The translations under genes were made by a program, and so were the position numbers. This document shows positions 29,378 to 34,298 of a stretch of 34,298 nt of DNA, piece after piece. This DNA is from a virus. Every line of letters begins with the position of its first letter. Positions within the stretch are counted from its first letter, which is position 1. The notes under the pieces were generated by a model, which worked only from the letters and a program-made list of their open reading frames with translations, did not search any database and was not told the origin of the DNA. The DNA is taken from positions 1-34,298 of the IMG/VR virus record IMGVR_UViG_3300020163_000010; one strand, given 5' to 3'.

Positions 29378-30355
29378 ATGACTGATAAAATAATTCATAT
29401 AGAGAAATATGACATCAACGCTTTTCGAAAAGAACAAAAACCCTACGCCCAAATACTTAATGAAGTAATACAAAGATTTCCAATGAGTCATTCCTCCGAG
29501 TTTTTACTTTGGTGTTTCCTAGAAAGCCTACCAGAGACGTGGAAACCCAATAAGAAACACATTACGGATTACTTTTCAATAAGTGATAGGACTTATGAGC
29601 GCTTAATGTCATGGCTAAGAGCAGTAGGACTCATAGAGTACCGAAGAACGAGAAACAAAAACGGGTCTTTTGTAAAATGGGAATTGATTGTTTTAAACGG
29701 TACAAAATTTAATCCTGGAGCAGTTTTAAGCCACACCGCCAAAAATGACGGAGTAGTTATAAAGCGCAATTTTAAACCAAAAGTTATCCACAATTTGGGT
29801 GACAACCACACCGCCAAAATTGGCGAAGTGGGTAATGACGATAAAACCCAGGAAACACAAGCCCAGCAAGGAGTTTCACCACTCCGCCAAAAAGCCACTG
29901 AGTGGGTTTCTGACGCACATATAAATACAACAATAAAACAAAGAAAAGAAAGAAAACAAACAAACAAACCTGTTTCTGTTTTTTCTTGTAATGAATCTGT
30001 TAAAACCCATATCGAAATGGTTATTGAAAATCGCGATGCTTACATTGAGCAAGACATCCTAGAGCAAGGCGTCTATTACGCCTATGAAACCAACCCAGAC
30101 CAGAGCTTTGACTCAGTAAATAAGCGCATTAACATTTTCTTAAAAAAAGTGCGCGAGGATAAATGGTTAATCCCACAGGGATACAAAGGCATTACGTCCC
30201 AATCCATAAGAGAACAAGAAGAAGGGCAGAAAAGAGAAAAACAAGAGCAGTACAGACAAGACGGACAGGCTTTTAGGGATATTGCCAGTACTGTTCTTTC
30301 TCCTACAGGTGAGAAAACACTAGGTGACATCCTTAAAAAACTAAAGTCGGGGTAA
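29378..30355 (+). CDS. replication initiator, lambda-O-like
   Basis: A 325-residue protein with AAAGGGAATTAGTT before ATG. Residues 33-105 form a winged-helix DNA-binding domain (FLLWCFLESLPETWKP, then HITDYFSISDRTYERLMSWL), the N-terminal origin-binding type of phage O proteins. The middle linker (about 118-170) is encoded by DNA carrying the iterons, as in phage lambda where ori lies inside gene O. The C-terminal 100 residues are charged and helical and probably contact the helicase loader. The gene is the first of the replication operon and precedes the probable loader gene by 2 bases. Confidence 0.85.
   Translation: MTDKIIHIEKYDINAFRKEQKPYAQILNEVIQRFPMSHSSEFLLWCFLESLPETWKPNKKHITDYFSISDRTYERLMSWLRAVGLIEYRRTRNKNGSFVKWELIVLNGTKFNPGAVLSHTAKNDGVVIKRNFKPKVIHNLGDNHTAKIGEVGNDDKTQETQAQQGVSPLRQKATEWVSDAHINTTIKQRKERKQTNKPVSVFSCNESVKTHIEMVIENRDAYIEQDILEQGVYYAYETNPDQSFDSVNKRINIFLKKVREDKWLIPQGYKGITSQSIREQEEGQKREKQEQYRQDGQAFRDIASTVLSPTGEKTLGDILKKLKSG
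29731..29990 (+). other. putative replication origin inside the initiator gene
   Basis: Three iterons at 29731, 29806 and 29879 share CCAC-A/T-CCGCCAAAA; the first two continue as ATGACGGAGT and TTGGCGAAGT, the third diverges to GCCACTGAGT. Spacings are 75 and 73 bases, near 7 helical turns. A perfect DnaA box TTATCCACA lies at 29784-29792 between the first two. Just downstream (about 29925-29975) comes an A-rich strand asymmetry (runs of AAAGAAAA and AAACAAAC) suited to melting. The arrangement copies phage lambda ori. Confidence 0.8.
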
Positions 30356-30357
30356 AA

Positions 30358-30834
30358 ATGAATGTAGTGGAGTTTAGGTTCAATAAGTTTATAGAGAAAG
30401 ACCCGTTTCGAATTAACGAAAAAATAGAACCTATTTACATTGAAATAGCAGAAATGGTTTTTAACAGACTTTACAAGGCGTATTGCTTTAATGATTTGTT
30501 TGAAGGAATGGGAACCGTTGAAGAGAAGGCCCAAGGTCTTAAATCAGCAGTTATTACCTGGGCTGATTGTTTGATGGACTGGAAAATTGACAACGTAGAG
30601 CGAGCTAAAGAGGCAACAAATAATTTAATTTTTATAAATCTATACCCGACCATTGGTCTTTTCAGAGCATTTTATTTTAATGAAAACATGTTAATAGAAA
30701 AAAATATATACAAAGAGTACGTTAATTATTTATATAATTTTAGATTTAGAGGCAAAGACGGAAAAATCCACGGAGCGGATTATTTTACTACATGGGACAG
30801 GGAACGTACCAATGATAATAAAAATAATGAGTAG
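30358..30834 (+). CDS. probable helicase loader, lambda-P-like
   Basis: A 158-residue protein starting 2 bases after the initiator stop. A helical region (AEMVFNRLYKAYCF near 30-43, then KSAVITWADCL and NVERAKEATNNL) ends with LYPTIGLFRAFYF, which aligns with the FLPSPGQFVAW end of the lambda P family. Lambda P (about 233 residues) brings host DnaB to the O-bound origin; this is shorter. Position right after an O-like gene supports the call. Similarity is weak, so moderate confidence. Confidence 0.6.
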   Translation: MNVVEFRFNKFIEKDPFRINEKIEPIYIEIAEMVFNRLYKAYCFNDLFEGMGTVEEKAQGLKSAVITWADCLMDWKIDNVERAKEATNNLIFINLYPTIGLFRAFYFNENMLIEKNIYKEYVNYLYNFRFRGKDGKIHGADYFTTWDRERTNDNKNNE

Positions 30835-31108
30835 AGAATTTGATGATGAAAAGATAAACCCGTCCAATAAGCTTTTTGATAAACAGCACGCAAAAGAGTA
30901 TGAGGATTTCTTGGTATCTATCCCAGAAACAGACGTTATTAAATTGCCTGTGTCTCATGCTTATACGCGCGTAAAACTTATAAGCATGATAGAACAGCCT
31001 GAAATGTTAAGAAAAGCGGGTTACAGGCCTCAAGAAAAACCAACAAACAATGAGCCTAAACTATACAACAAGCCTATCCACATTGCAAAAAACTGGCATG
31101 ACAAATGA
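30827..31108 (+). CDS. hypothetical small protein
   Basis: A 93-residue protein from the ATG at 30827, which overlaps the preceding stop; an ATG at 30812 in frame is also possible. No ribosome binding site is seen, so translation is probably coupled. It is polar, with a Glu/Lys-rich first half and a Pro/Asn-rich C-terminal half. No family is recognised. It sits in the replication operon. Confidence 0.6.
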   Translation: MSREFDDEKINPSNKLFDKQHAKEYEDFLVSIPETDVIKLPVSHAYTRVKLISMIEQPEMLRKAGYRPQEKPTNNEPKLYNKPIHIAKNWHDK

Positions 31109-31320
31109 ACCGCGGACTATGGATTGCTCGCAAAAATTATTTATGCAGTTTGATAAAAAAGGTTTCTGATGGACACGGTGGAGATGACATTGAGTTCTTG
31201 CGGCAACATTGTAGGGAGGTGTTAGAAGCCCATCCAGAGGAAAAAATAGAGGAAGCCATCAAGTGTTATGAAGAGATGGTCGAGCAACTTAAATACTACC
31301 CAGAGAGGCAAAGGAAATGA
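31105..31320 (+). CDS. hypothetical small protein
   Basis: A 71-residue protein in ATGA overlap with the previous stop. It is predominantly helical with acidic stretches (EVLEAHPEEKIEEAIKCYEE near 38-57). Overlaps of 4 bases at both ends show tight operon packing. Function unknown; position suggests a replication/recombination accessory. Confidence 0.65.
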   Translation: MNRGLWIARKNYLCSLIKKVSDGHGGDDIEFLRQHCREVLEAHPEEKIEEAIKCYEEMVEQLKYYPERQRK

Positions 31321-31475
31321 CCCAGGTATTGAAAGGAACCGAAGCAGAAAAGTTTGTGGCATGGCTTACAATGGTAAAAGGATTTTTACCCAAAAGTATG
31401 CCCCTGTCCGAAGCCCAAGAAATCTATATGAGAAAGCGAGTCGATGAAAAAAAAGAACAAGCCGAAGCAAATTAA
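31317..31475 (+). CDS. hypothetical small helical protein
   Basis: A 52-residue protein, also in ATGA overlap. Helical, with KFVAWLTMVKGFLPKSMPLS near 12-31 and a Lys/Glu-rich end. It lies between two small genes in the replication operon. No family recognised. Confidence 0.6.
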   Translation: MTQVLKGTEAEKFVAWLTMVKGFLPKSMPLSEAQEIYMRKRVDEKKEQAEAN

Positions 31476-31623
31476 TCTACGCGACAGACAGGAAGTCATG
31501 GCGCTAATGAAGACAATTTACGGTAACGATGAGGTTAAGGATGACCAAACGTGTATCAATACCAACCGAGAACCAAGAGCAAAGGTGGTTGGTAAAGTGG
31601 TTGAGTTTTCATCCACAACTTAA
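31444..31623 (+). CDS. possible small basic protein
   Basis: A 59-codon ORF that starts inside the previous gene and ends inside the VRR-NUC gene (83 bases overlap). The N-terminal half is strongly basic (MKKKNKPKQINLRDRQEV) and protein-like, the second half is ordinary. The large overlap makes it uncertain, but 66 bases would be empty without it, and the start codon is spaced as others in this operon. Confidence 0.4.
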   Translation: MKKKNKPKQINLRDRQEVMALMKTIYGNDEVKDDQTCINTNREPRAKVVGKVVEFSSTT

Positions 31624-31927
31624 GGATTTCTTTTGTAAGAACAACAACGAGGGCAAAAGAACTGCCGCGCAAGGCCATAATTTGCGTTTAATGGGACTTC
31701 GAGCAGGGGTTAGTGACCTAACCATATACTACCCGACAAAAACGCACCACGGGTTATTTTTGGAGGTTAAAAGGGCTATGAATTATCCGCCATCTGCAAG
31801 AAAATCTGAAACATGGCTTGCGCAAGAAGAATTTGCACGGATTGTTAAGAGTGTTGGCTATGAAGCAAAAACGTGCTACGGTTGGGTTGATGGTAAAGAA
31901 ATCATCGAGAAATATCTCCTCTCCTGA
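31541..31927 (+). CDS. VRR-NUC nuclease
   Basis: A 128-residue protein. The start at 31541 has GAGG 6 bases upstream and is preferred over ATG at 31529. The VRR-NUC core has RAGVSDLTIYY (54-64, catalytic Asp59), LFLEVK (72-77, Glu75 and Lys77) and Gln95 in WLAQEEF. VRR-NUC nucleases are restriction-endonuclease-fold enzymes used in phages for DNA branch or Holliday-junction processing. It is the last gene before a terminator. Confidence 0.88.
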   Translation: MTKRVSIPTENQEQRWLVKWLSFHPQLKDFFCKNNNEGKRTAAQGHNLRLMGLRAGVSDLTIYYPTKTHHGLFLEVKRAMNYPPSARKSETWLAQEEFARIVKSVGYEAKTCYGWVDGKEIIEKYLLS

Positions 31928-31974
31928 TTTTTTATTATTAACTTCCGTTATTCATTATTGCCTCCTTATGTACT

Positions 31975-32008
31975 TAGCTCGGAGCCTCCCATTCGAGCTA
32001 TTTTATTT
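31975..32008 (+). terminator. rho-independent terminator
   Basis: TAGCTCG (31975-31981) pairs with CGAGCTA (31994-32000) around a 12-base loop, followed by TTTTATTT. It ends the replication operon. Confidence 0.75.
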
Positions 32009-32012
32009 CTTG

Positions 32013-32021
32013 TGCTATGAT
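32013..32021 (+). promoter_or_regulatory. extended -10 promoter for lysis genes
   Basis: TGCTATGAT is an extended -10 (TGn followed by TATGAT at 32016-32021), about 31 bases before the endolysin start. No close -35 is needed for such promoters. It follows the terminator, so it starts the lysis/packaging unit. Confidence 0.6.
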
Positions 32022-32051
32022 TTAAATAAAACATTCGTAAAGGATTGCGAC

Positions 32052-32462
32052 ATGCCAAAATTCAGCACTGTTTCACAACAAAAACTATTCACCTGTCACC
32101 AAGACCTGCAAACTTTGTTTCGTGAAGTAATCAAATATTTTGATTGCACAATACTGGAAGGATTTAGAAATGAAGCTGACCAAAACAAAGCGTTTGCTGA
32201 TGGGAAATCAAAACTTAAATGGCCTAATGGCAATCATAACAAAAGCCCGTCAATGGCTGTTGATGTGGCTCCTTATCCTATTGACTGGAACAACACTAAG
32301 CGCATGTACTGGTTTGGTGGATTTGTGCTAGGTGTGGCTCAAATGTTTAAGAATGATGGTAAAATGACCCATGATGTCCGCTATGGAGGAGACTGGGACA
32401 GTGACAAAGACATTAACGACCAGGCGTTTAATGATACAGTTCACTTCGAACTAATTCCATGA
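32052..32462 (+). CDS. endolysin, L-alanyl-D-glutamate peptidase (M15-type)
   Basis: A 136-residue protein; the start at 32052 has AAAGGATTGCGAC upstream, and a longer in-frame ORF from 31818 runs through the previous gene and is rejected. It matches the T5 endolysin type (137 residues): GFRNEADQNKAFADGKS near 37-53, His62 and Asp71 (zinc ligands) in a region with AVDVAPYPIDW (69-79), and the third ligand His131 in VHFEL. The zinc peptidase cuts the L-Ala-D-Glu bond in the peptide stem. Its export depends on a holin, found next. Confidence 0.9.
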   Translation: MPKFSTVSQQKLFTCHQDLQTLFREVIKYFDCTILEGFRNEADQNKAFADGKSKLKWPNGNHNKSPSMAVDVAPYPIDWNNTKRMYWFGGFVLGVAQMFKNDGKMTHDVRYGGDWDSDKDINDQAFNDTVHFELIP

Positions 32463-32468
32463 GTAGAG

Positions 32469-32687
32469 GTGGATGTGAACAAGGTGAAGAACTATTTTAA
32501 AAAAAATCCTCATATAGTACTTTCTGTTCCCACGATTTTGTGTTTTATTACGTTCATTACAAACCTTATCAAAGCCCTAAGTGATGGCAATATAGATGCT
32601 AACGAGTTCCACGCATTATTGGCGTCTGCTGATGGGTTTGCAATTATGTTTATGGTTATGCTCGTATTGAAGAATAAAAAGAAGTAA
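32469..32687 (+). CDS. holin
   Basis: About 72 residues; the GTG at 32469 or the GTG at 32475 may be the start, with AGAGGTG just upstream. Two hydrophobic segments (IVLSVPTILCFITFITNLI near 17-35 and GFAIMFMVMLVL near 56-67) with a short polar loop, charged ends and a basic tail KNKKK. It follows the endolysin gene, the usual lysis cassette. The short loop suits a class II-type holin. No spanin pair is visible. Confidence 0.75.
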   Translation: MDVNKVKNYFKKNPHIVLSVPTILCFITFITNLIKALSDGNIDANEFHALLASADGFAIMFMVMLVLKNKKK

Positions 32688-32701
32688 GATATCTTGGTAT
32701 C
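32688..32701. promoter_or_regulatory. RHH-type operator before terS
   Basis: GATATCTTGGTATC is a near-perfect palindrome with the same half-site as those near the RHH repressor. It overlaps a possible -10 (TAAGAT at 32685-32690) and lies 30 bases before the terS start codon. Confidence 0.6.
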
Positions 32702-32731
32702 TACACCAAACACATTAAAGGATTAGTGACT

Positions 32732-33148
32732 ATGGGCAAAAACTCTGTGAAGCCAGAGCCTGAGACAATTGGACGTCCCAGCAAATTCACACCTGAACGG
32801 TGTGCAGACATTATCAGCGCTATTTCAAGACGCGCACCCTATCAATTAGCAGCCGAAGCAAACGGCATATCTGAGCGTACTTTGTTCTATTGGTTAGAGG
32901 AAGGAATACGCGACCTAGACAACAATATTGAGTCTGAACATGCAGCGTTTTTGCAGTCTATAAAGAGGGCTGAAATGCAAAAGGTCATGGAGCATACCGA
33001 TATGATTGCGGCTAAACCTGAGCGTTGGCAAGCAGATGCGTGGCTTTTAGAGCGCAGATGGCCTAAGCACTTCGGAGCTAATGCCCAAGTAAACGAGCTT
33101 AACGAGAGGCTGGCTAGGCTTGAGGTTGGAGAGGGCAATAATGACTAA
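32732..33148 (+). CDS. terS: terminase small subunit
   Basis: A 138-residue protein; the ATG at 32732 has AAAGGA at a good distance, better than GTG at 32726. An N-terminal IGRPSKFTPERCADII (near 13-28) and a helix-turn-helix (AAEANGISERTLFYWLEEG) give the DNA-recognition domain. A central helical region forms the ring, and the W-x-A-DAWLLERRWPKHFG segment (near 99-113) is a strong marker for this TerS family. It recognises the packaging site, often located within its own gene in headful phages. It lies far from terL, which is unusual. Confidence 0.92.
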   Translation: MGKNSVKPEPETIGRPSKFTPERCADIISAISRRAPYQLAAEANGISERTLFYWLEEGIRDLDNNIESEHAAFLQSIKRAEMQKVMEHTDMIAAKPERWQADAWLLERRWPKHFGANAQVNELNERLARLEVGEGNND

Positions 33149-33257
33149 GAAGTCAAGCAAGACGCCTGAACGTGACATATACGGCAAGCATGAGAAGCAT
33201 TTGCACGAACCAGTCAAAAAGAAAATGAACATACCAAAACCTAAAGGGGAAAAATAA
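33141..33257 (+). CDS. small basic protein
   Basis: A 38-residue protein in overlap with the terS stop (GGCAATAATGACTAA). It is rich in Lys, Pro and His, with a YGKHEKHLHEP core. It is too short and plain for a family call. The following gene starts in its stop (TAATG). Similar basic peptides often flank phage packaging genes. Confidence 0.6.
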   Translation: MTKKSSKTPERDIYGKHEKHLHEPVKKKMNIPKPKGEK

Positions 33258-33433
33258 TGGGTGCTAAATACGTATCTGATAAGCCAGACGGTTACTTGTC
33301 TACTCGCAACAACGTGTACCTTGATAGAGAGAAAAAGCAGGAGGTTCGCACATTCAAAGAAGCTGGAGCCTGTCGCAATCTACCCGCTCAGAGCAAGGCT
33401 AACTACGGTAAGAAAAAAGGTATAGCATATTAA
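33257..33433 (+). CDS. hypothetical small protein
   Basis: A 58-residue protein starting in the previous stop (TAATG) with AAAGGGGAAAAA upstream. It is basic, contains GYLSTRNNVYLDREKKQEV (12-30) and one Cys, and ends with KKKGIAY. No domain is recognised. It is the last gene before a strong promoter/operator at 33444. Confidence 0.6.
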   Translation: MGAKYVSDKPDGYLSTRNNVYLDREKKQEVRTFKEAGACRNLPAQSKANYGKKKGIAY

Positions 33434-33443
33434 AATATTAATG

Positions 33444-33475
33444 TTGACAGATATCAAGATATGAGTAATGATACC
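33444..33475 (+). promoter_or_regulatory. strong late promoter with RHH operator in the spacer
   Basis: A perfect -35 TTGACA (33444-33449) is followed by GATATCAAGATAT (33450-33462), the RHH-type palindrome, then TAATGATACC, containing a -10-like TAATGA/AATGAT (about 33466-33472) and another GATACC (33470-33475). The operator fills the spacer, so repressor binding must shut this promoter. Downstream lie the small genes that lead round into the terL and structural genes, so this may be the late promoter. Confidence 0.75.
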
Positions 33476-33510
33476 ATCATATTGTTAATTGTTGTAACGT
33501 GAGGTGTTAA

Positions 33511-33684
33511 ATGTACTACCCAAGGATTGAGAATTGCACGGTGACTGAGCTTGGACTAATAGACTGGGAAACTGGCTATGATGTTTGAAATAGCAAAGGG
33601 TTTGAATCACAGCAGGAATCATTAGACTTTGGAGTTCGTATTAAAAAGATTGTACTTCATGCAGTTGTGAGGTATGACGTATGA
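33511..33684 (+). pseudogene. ORF interrupted by an in-frame TGA
   Basis: The first reading frame after the promoter, starting with GAGGTGTTAA then ATG. It encodes 25 residues to a TGA (33586-33588), but the same frame continues for a further 31 codons of protein-like sequence (NSKGFESQQESLDFGVRIKK ...) to a second TGA at 33682-33684. A single substitution from TGG would explain it. Alternatives are stop-codon readthrough or two separate small peptides. The next small ORF starts in ATGA overlap with the second TGA, which supports the full-length frame as the original gene. Confidence 0.55.
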
Positions 33685-33740
33685 GTATAGTTGACCAGCA
33701 CCATGAGCTTTGGAAAGCATTTGTTGAAGGTCGCCATTAA
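33681..33740 (+). CDS. very small ORF, uncertain
   Basis: A 19-residue ORF in ATGA overlap with the TGA at 33682-33684: polar, with HHELWKAFVEGRH. It is too short to judge. The overlap is the only support. Confidence 0.3.
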   Translation: MSIVDQHHELWKAFVEGRH

Positions 33741-33747
33741 TATTTAA

Positions 33748-33763
33748 CTCGATGTGTATCGAG
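33748..33763 (+). other. perfect hairpin CTCGAT-GTGT-ATCGAG
   Basis: A 6-base stem with a 4-base loop just after the small ORFs. No T-run. A 20-codon frame with a CxxC pair (33752-33814) starts inside it but has no ribosome binding site. Confidence 0.45.
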
Positions 33764-33816
33764 TGCAAAGCCGGAGGCCATACAAAAGCTTTACTTAACC
33801 CGCAAGGTCTATGATG

Positions 33817-33841
33817 CTCTTTGAGACTTAAAAGAGTTTTT
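33817..33841 (+). terminator. rho-independent terminator 1
   Basis: CTCTTT (33817-33822), 8-base loop, AAAGAG (33831-33836), then TTTTT. AT-rich stem, moderate strength. Confidence 0.65.
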
Positions 33842-33848
33842 AGATAAC

Positions 33849-33873
33849 AAGCGTTCATGATGAGCGCTTTTTT
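33849..33873 (+). terminator. rho-independent terminator 2
   Basis: AAGCG (33849-33853) pairs with CGCTT (33865-33869) with an inner TCA/TGA pairing, followed by a run of six T. Together with the preceding hairpin this is a tandem terminator between the small ORFs and the next gene, so the 33444 promoter may drive only a short transcript unless termination is incomplete or overridden. Confidence 0.7.
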
Positions 33874-33887
33874 ACAAGGAGTGTTGA

Positions 33888-34058
33888 GTGATTACATTGG
33901 ATGTATTGCAAAAAAGAAGGGAATCTTTAGCTAATGCCCTAACAACAAGCACAGTAGACTTGGATTTGTTGAAGGAGCGTCTAAAGGTCATCAAAAAGGA
34001 GATTGCAAACTGTCAGGGTGCAATCATTGAAATCGACCACATGATTCAATCGTTATAA
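33888..34058 (+). CDS. small coiled-coil protein
   Basis: A 56-residue protein with a GTG start and AAGGAG 7 bases upstream. It is a single amphipathic coiled coil (LQKRRESLANALTTSTVDL near 6-24, then LLKERLKVIKKEIANCQGAI) with a Cys near residue 42. Its last codons reappear at 1-16 of the window. No family is recognised. It precedes the EF-hand-like gene by 12 bases. Confidence 0.65.
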   Translation: MITLDVLQKRRESLANALTTSTVDLDLLKERLKVIKKEIANCQGAIIEIDHMIQSL

Positions 34059-34070
34059 GGATATAACGCC

Positions 34071-34262
34071 ATGAGCCTATTTAGTTCTATGTTACAACCC
34101 ATTCTTGAGCACGAGCTTAAATCCCTTGAACCTGAAATAGCGGCTTTCTTGTTAAACCTTACGAAGAACATGTCAAATGAAGTATTGGAATGGGCAGAAG
34201 AGAAGCTACACGCAGACCTAAACAACGATGGTGTAATTGGAGAGCCTAAGAATGAAGCCTGA
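34071..34262 (+). CDS. small protein with EF-hand-like loop, allele 2
   Basis: A 63-residue protein identical to the one at 29-220 except in residues 34-48, where NMSNEVLEWAEEKLHAD replaces NLAKEVLEWAEFKFNLD. The upstream site AAGGATATAACGCC and the C-terminal DLNNDGVIGE loop are unchanged. The changes alter charge (Phe/Asn-rich to Glu/Lys-rich). The two copies are probably the two alleles of one gene in a mixed phage population. Confidence 0.75.
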   Translation: MSLFSSMLQPILEHELKSLEPEIAAFLLNLTKNMSNEVLEWAEEKLHADLNNDGVIGEPKNEA

Positions 34263-34298
34263 GAAACTAAAGAAGATGGCAGCTTTAAAGCCTATGAA
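34252..34298 (+). CDS. lysine-rich small basic protein, truncated by window end
   Basis: The first 15 codons of the gene found complete at 210-335 (MKPEKLKKMAALKP), cut by the end of the window. Its sequence matches the left copy exactly after the ATG. Confidence 0.6.
   Translation, partial: MKPEKLKKMAALKPM

Larger units (their letters stand above)
34043..34298. repeat. right copy of imperfect terminal repeat
   Basis: Corresponds base for base to 1-256 with 17 mismatches. See the left copy. Most of the mismatches are in the middle of the small EF-hand-like gene. Confidence 0.9.

Noticed and set aside
31818-32051. N-terminal extension of the endolysin
   Set aside because: It would be read through the end of the VRR-NUC gene, the terminator and the promoter; a good ribosome binding site lies at 32052 and the product length then fits the family.
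33752-33814. 20-codon frame with a CxxC pair in the terminator region
   Set aside because: It begins inside a perfect hairpin, has no ribosome binding site and is too short to support.
1-34298. CRISPR array or tRNA genes
   Set aside because: No regularly spaced direct repeats with unique spacers and no cloverleaf with tRNA-like conserved bases were seen. tRNA detection by eye is not reliable, so a computed scan could still find one.

Overview
The window is an essentially complete genome of a tailed phage with a P22-like (short-tailed, podovirus-type) virion, about 34 kb and moderately AT-rich. The first and last 256 bases are the same sequence apart from 17 mismatches. This suggests a circularly permuted or circular genome of about 34,042 bp that has been opened inside a small-gene cluster, with two alleles of one small gene at the two ends. 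The host is uncertain. One secreted cargo protein (24805-25140) resembles, from memory, a Cys-rich secreted family of Legionella/Coxiella-type gammaproteobacteria, so a Legionellales host is a weak suggestion. Ribosome binding sites (AAGGAG/AAGGA) and sigma70-like promoters fit a proteobacterial host.

Layout. Late genes on the + strand (1-21598): small basic and zinc-ribbon proteins, TerL, a Tad2-like protein, P22-type portal, scaffold, coat, gp4-like and gp10-like tail-machine proteins, three ejection-type proteins, then a tail-fibre block with a collar-domain protein, a small tail protein, a beta-repeat protein and a 928-residue repetitive fibre. An endonuclease VII-type HNH gene with its own promoter is inserted on the opposite strand between coat and gp4. 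A micro-ORF encoding a membrane peptide lies antisense between the ejection and fibre genes. After the fibre comes a fragment of a tyrosine integrase.

Early/accessory genes on the - strand (28947-21595) are compact and mostly overlapping. They start with an Arc-type ribbon-helix-helix repressor and continue with several unknown small proteins, a Sak4-like recombinase with its SSB, a two-module Tad2-like protein, zinc-ribbon proteins, a DUF7352-type protein, a winged-helix protein, a stand-alone DnaB N-terminal domain, a small serine recombinase and a WGR-domain protein. A divergent + strand gene for a secreted protein (24805-25140) looks like a host-directed 'moron'.

Replication and lysis/packaging genes are on the + strand (29378-34298): a lambda-O-like initiator with an apparent origin inside its gene (three iterons, a perfect DnaA box, an A-rich tract), a probable lambda-P-like helicase loader, small genes, a VRR-NUC nuclease, then a terminator and a promoter, an L-Ala-D-Glu peptidase endolysin, a holin, TerS and more small genes that run round into the window start. 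TerS and TerL are therefore separated by about 1.9 kb of small genes.

How it works together: a related palindromic motif (GATATC/GATACC half-sites) lies at the repressor's own promoter, before terS and inside a strong promoter at 33444. This suggests one RHH repressor controls both early and late transcription. No complete integrase, CI-like repressor or excisionase is visible. Only an integrase remnant remains, so the phage is either lytic or a temperate phage that has lost integration, unless the serine recombinase supplies that function.
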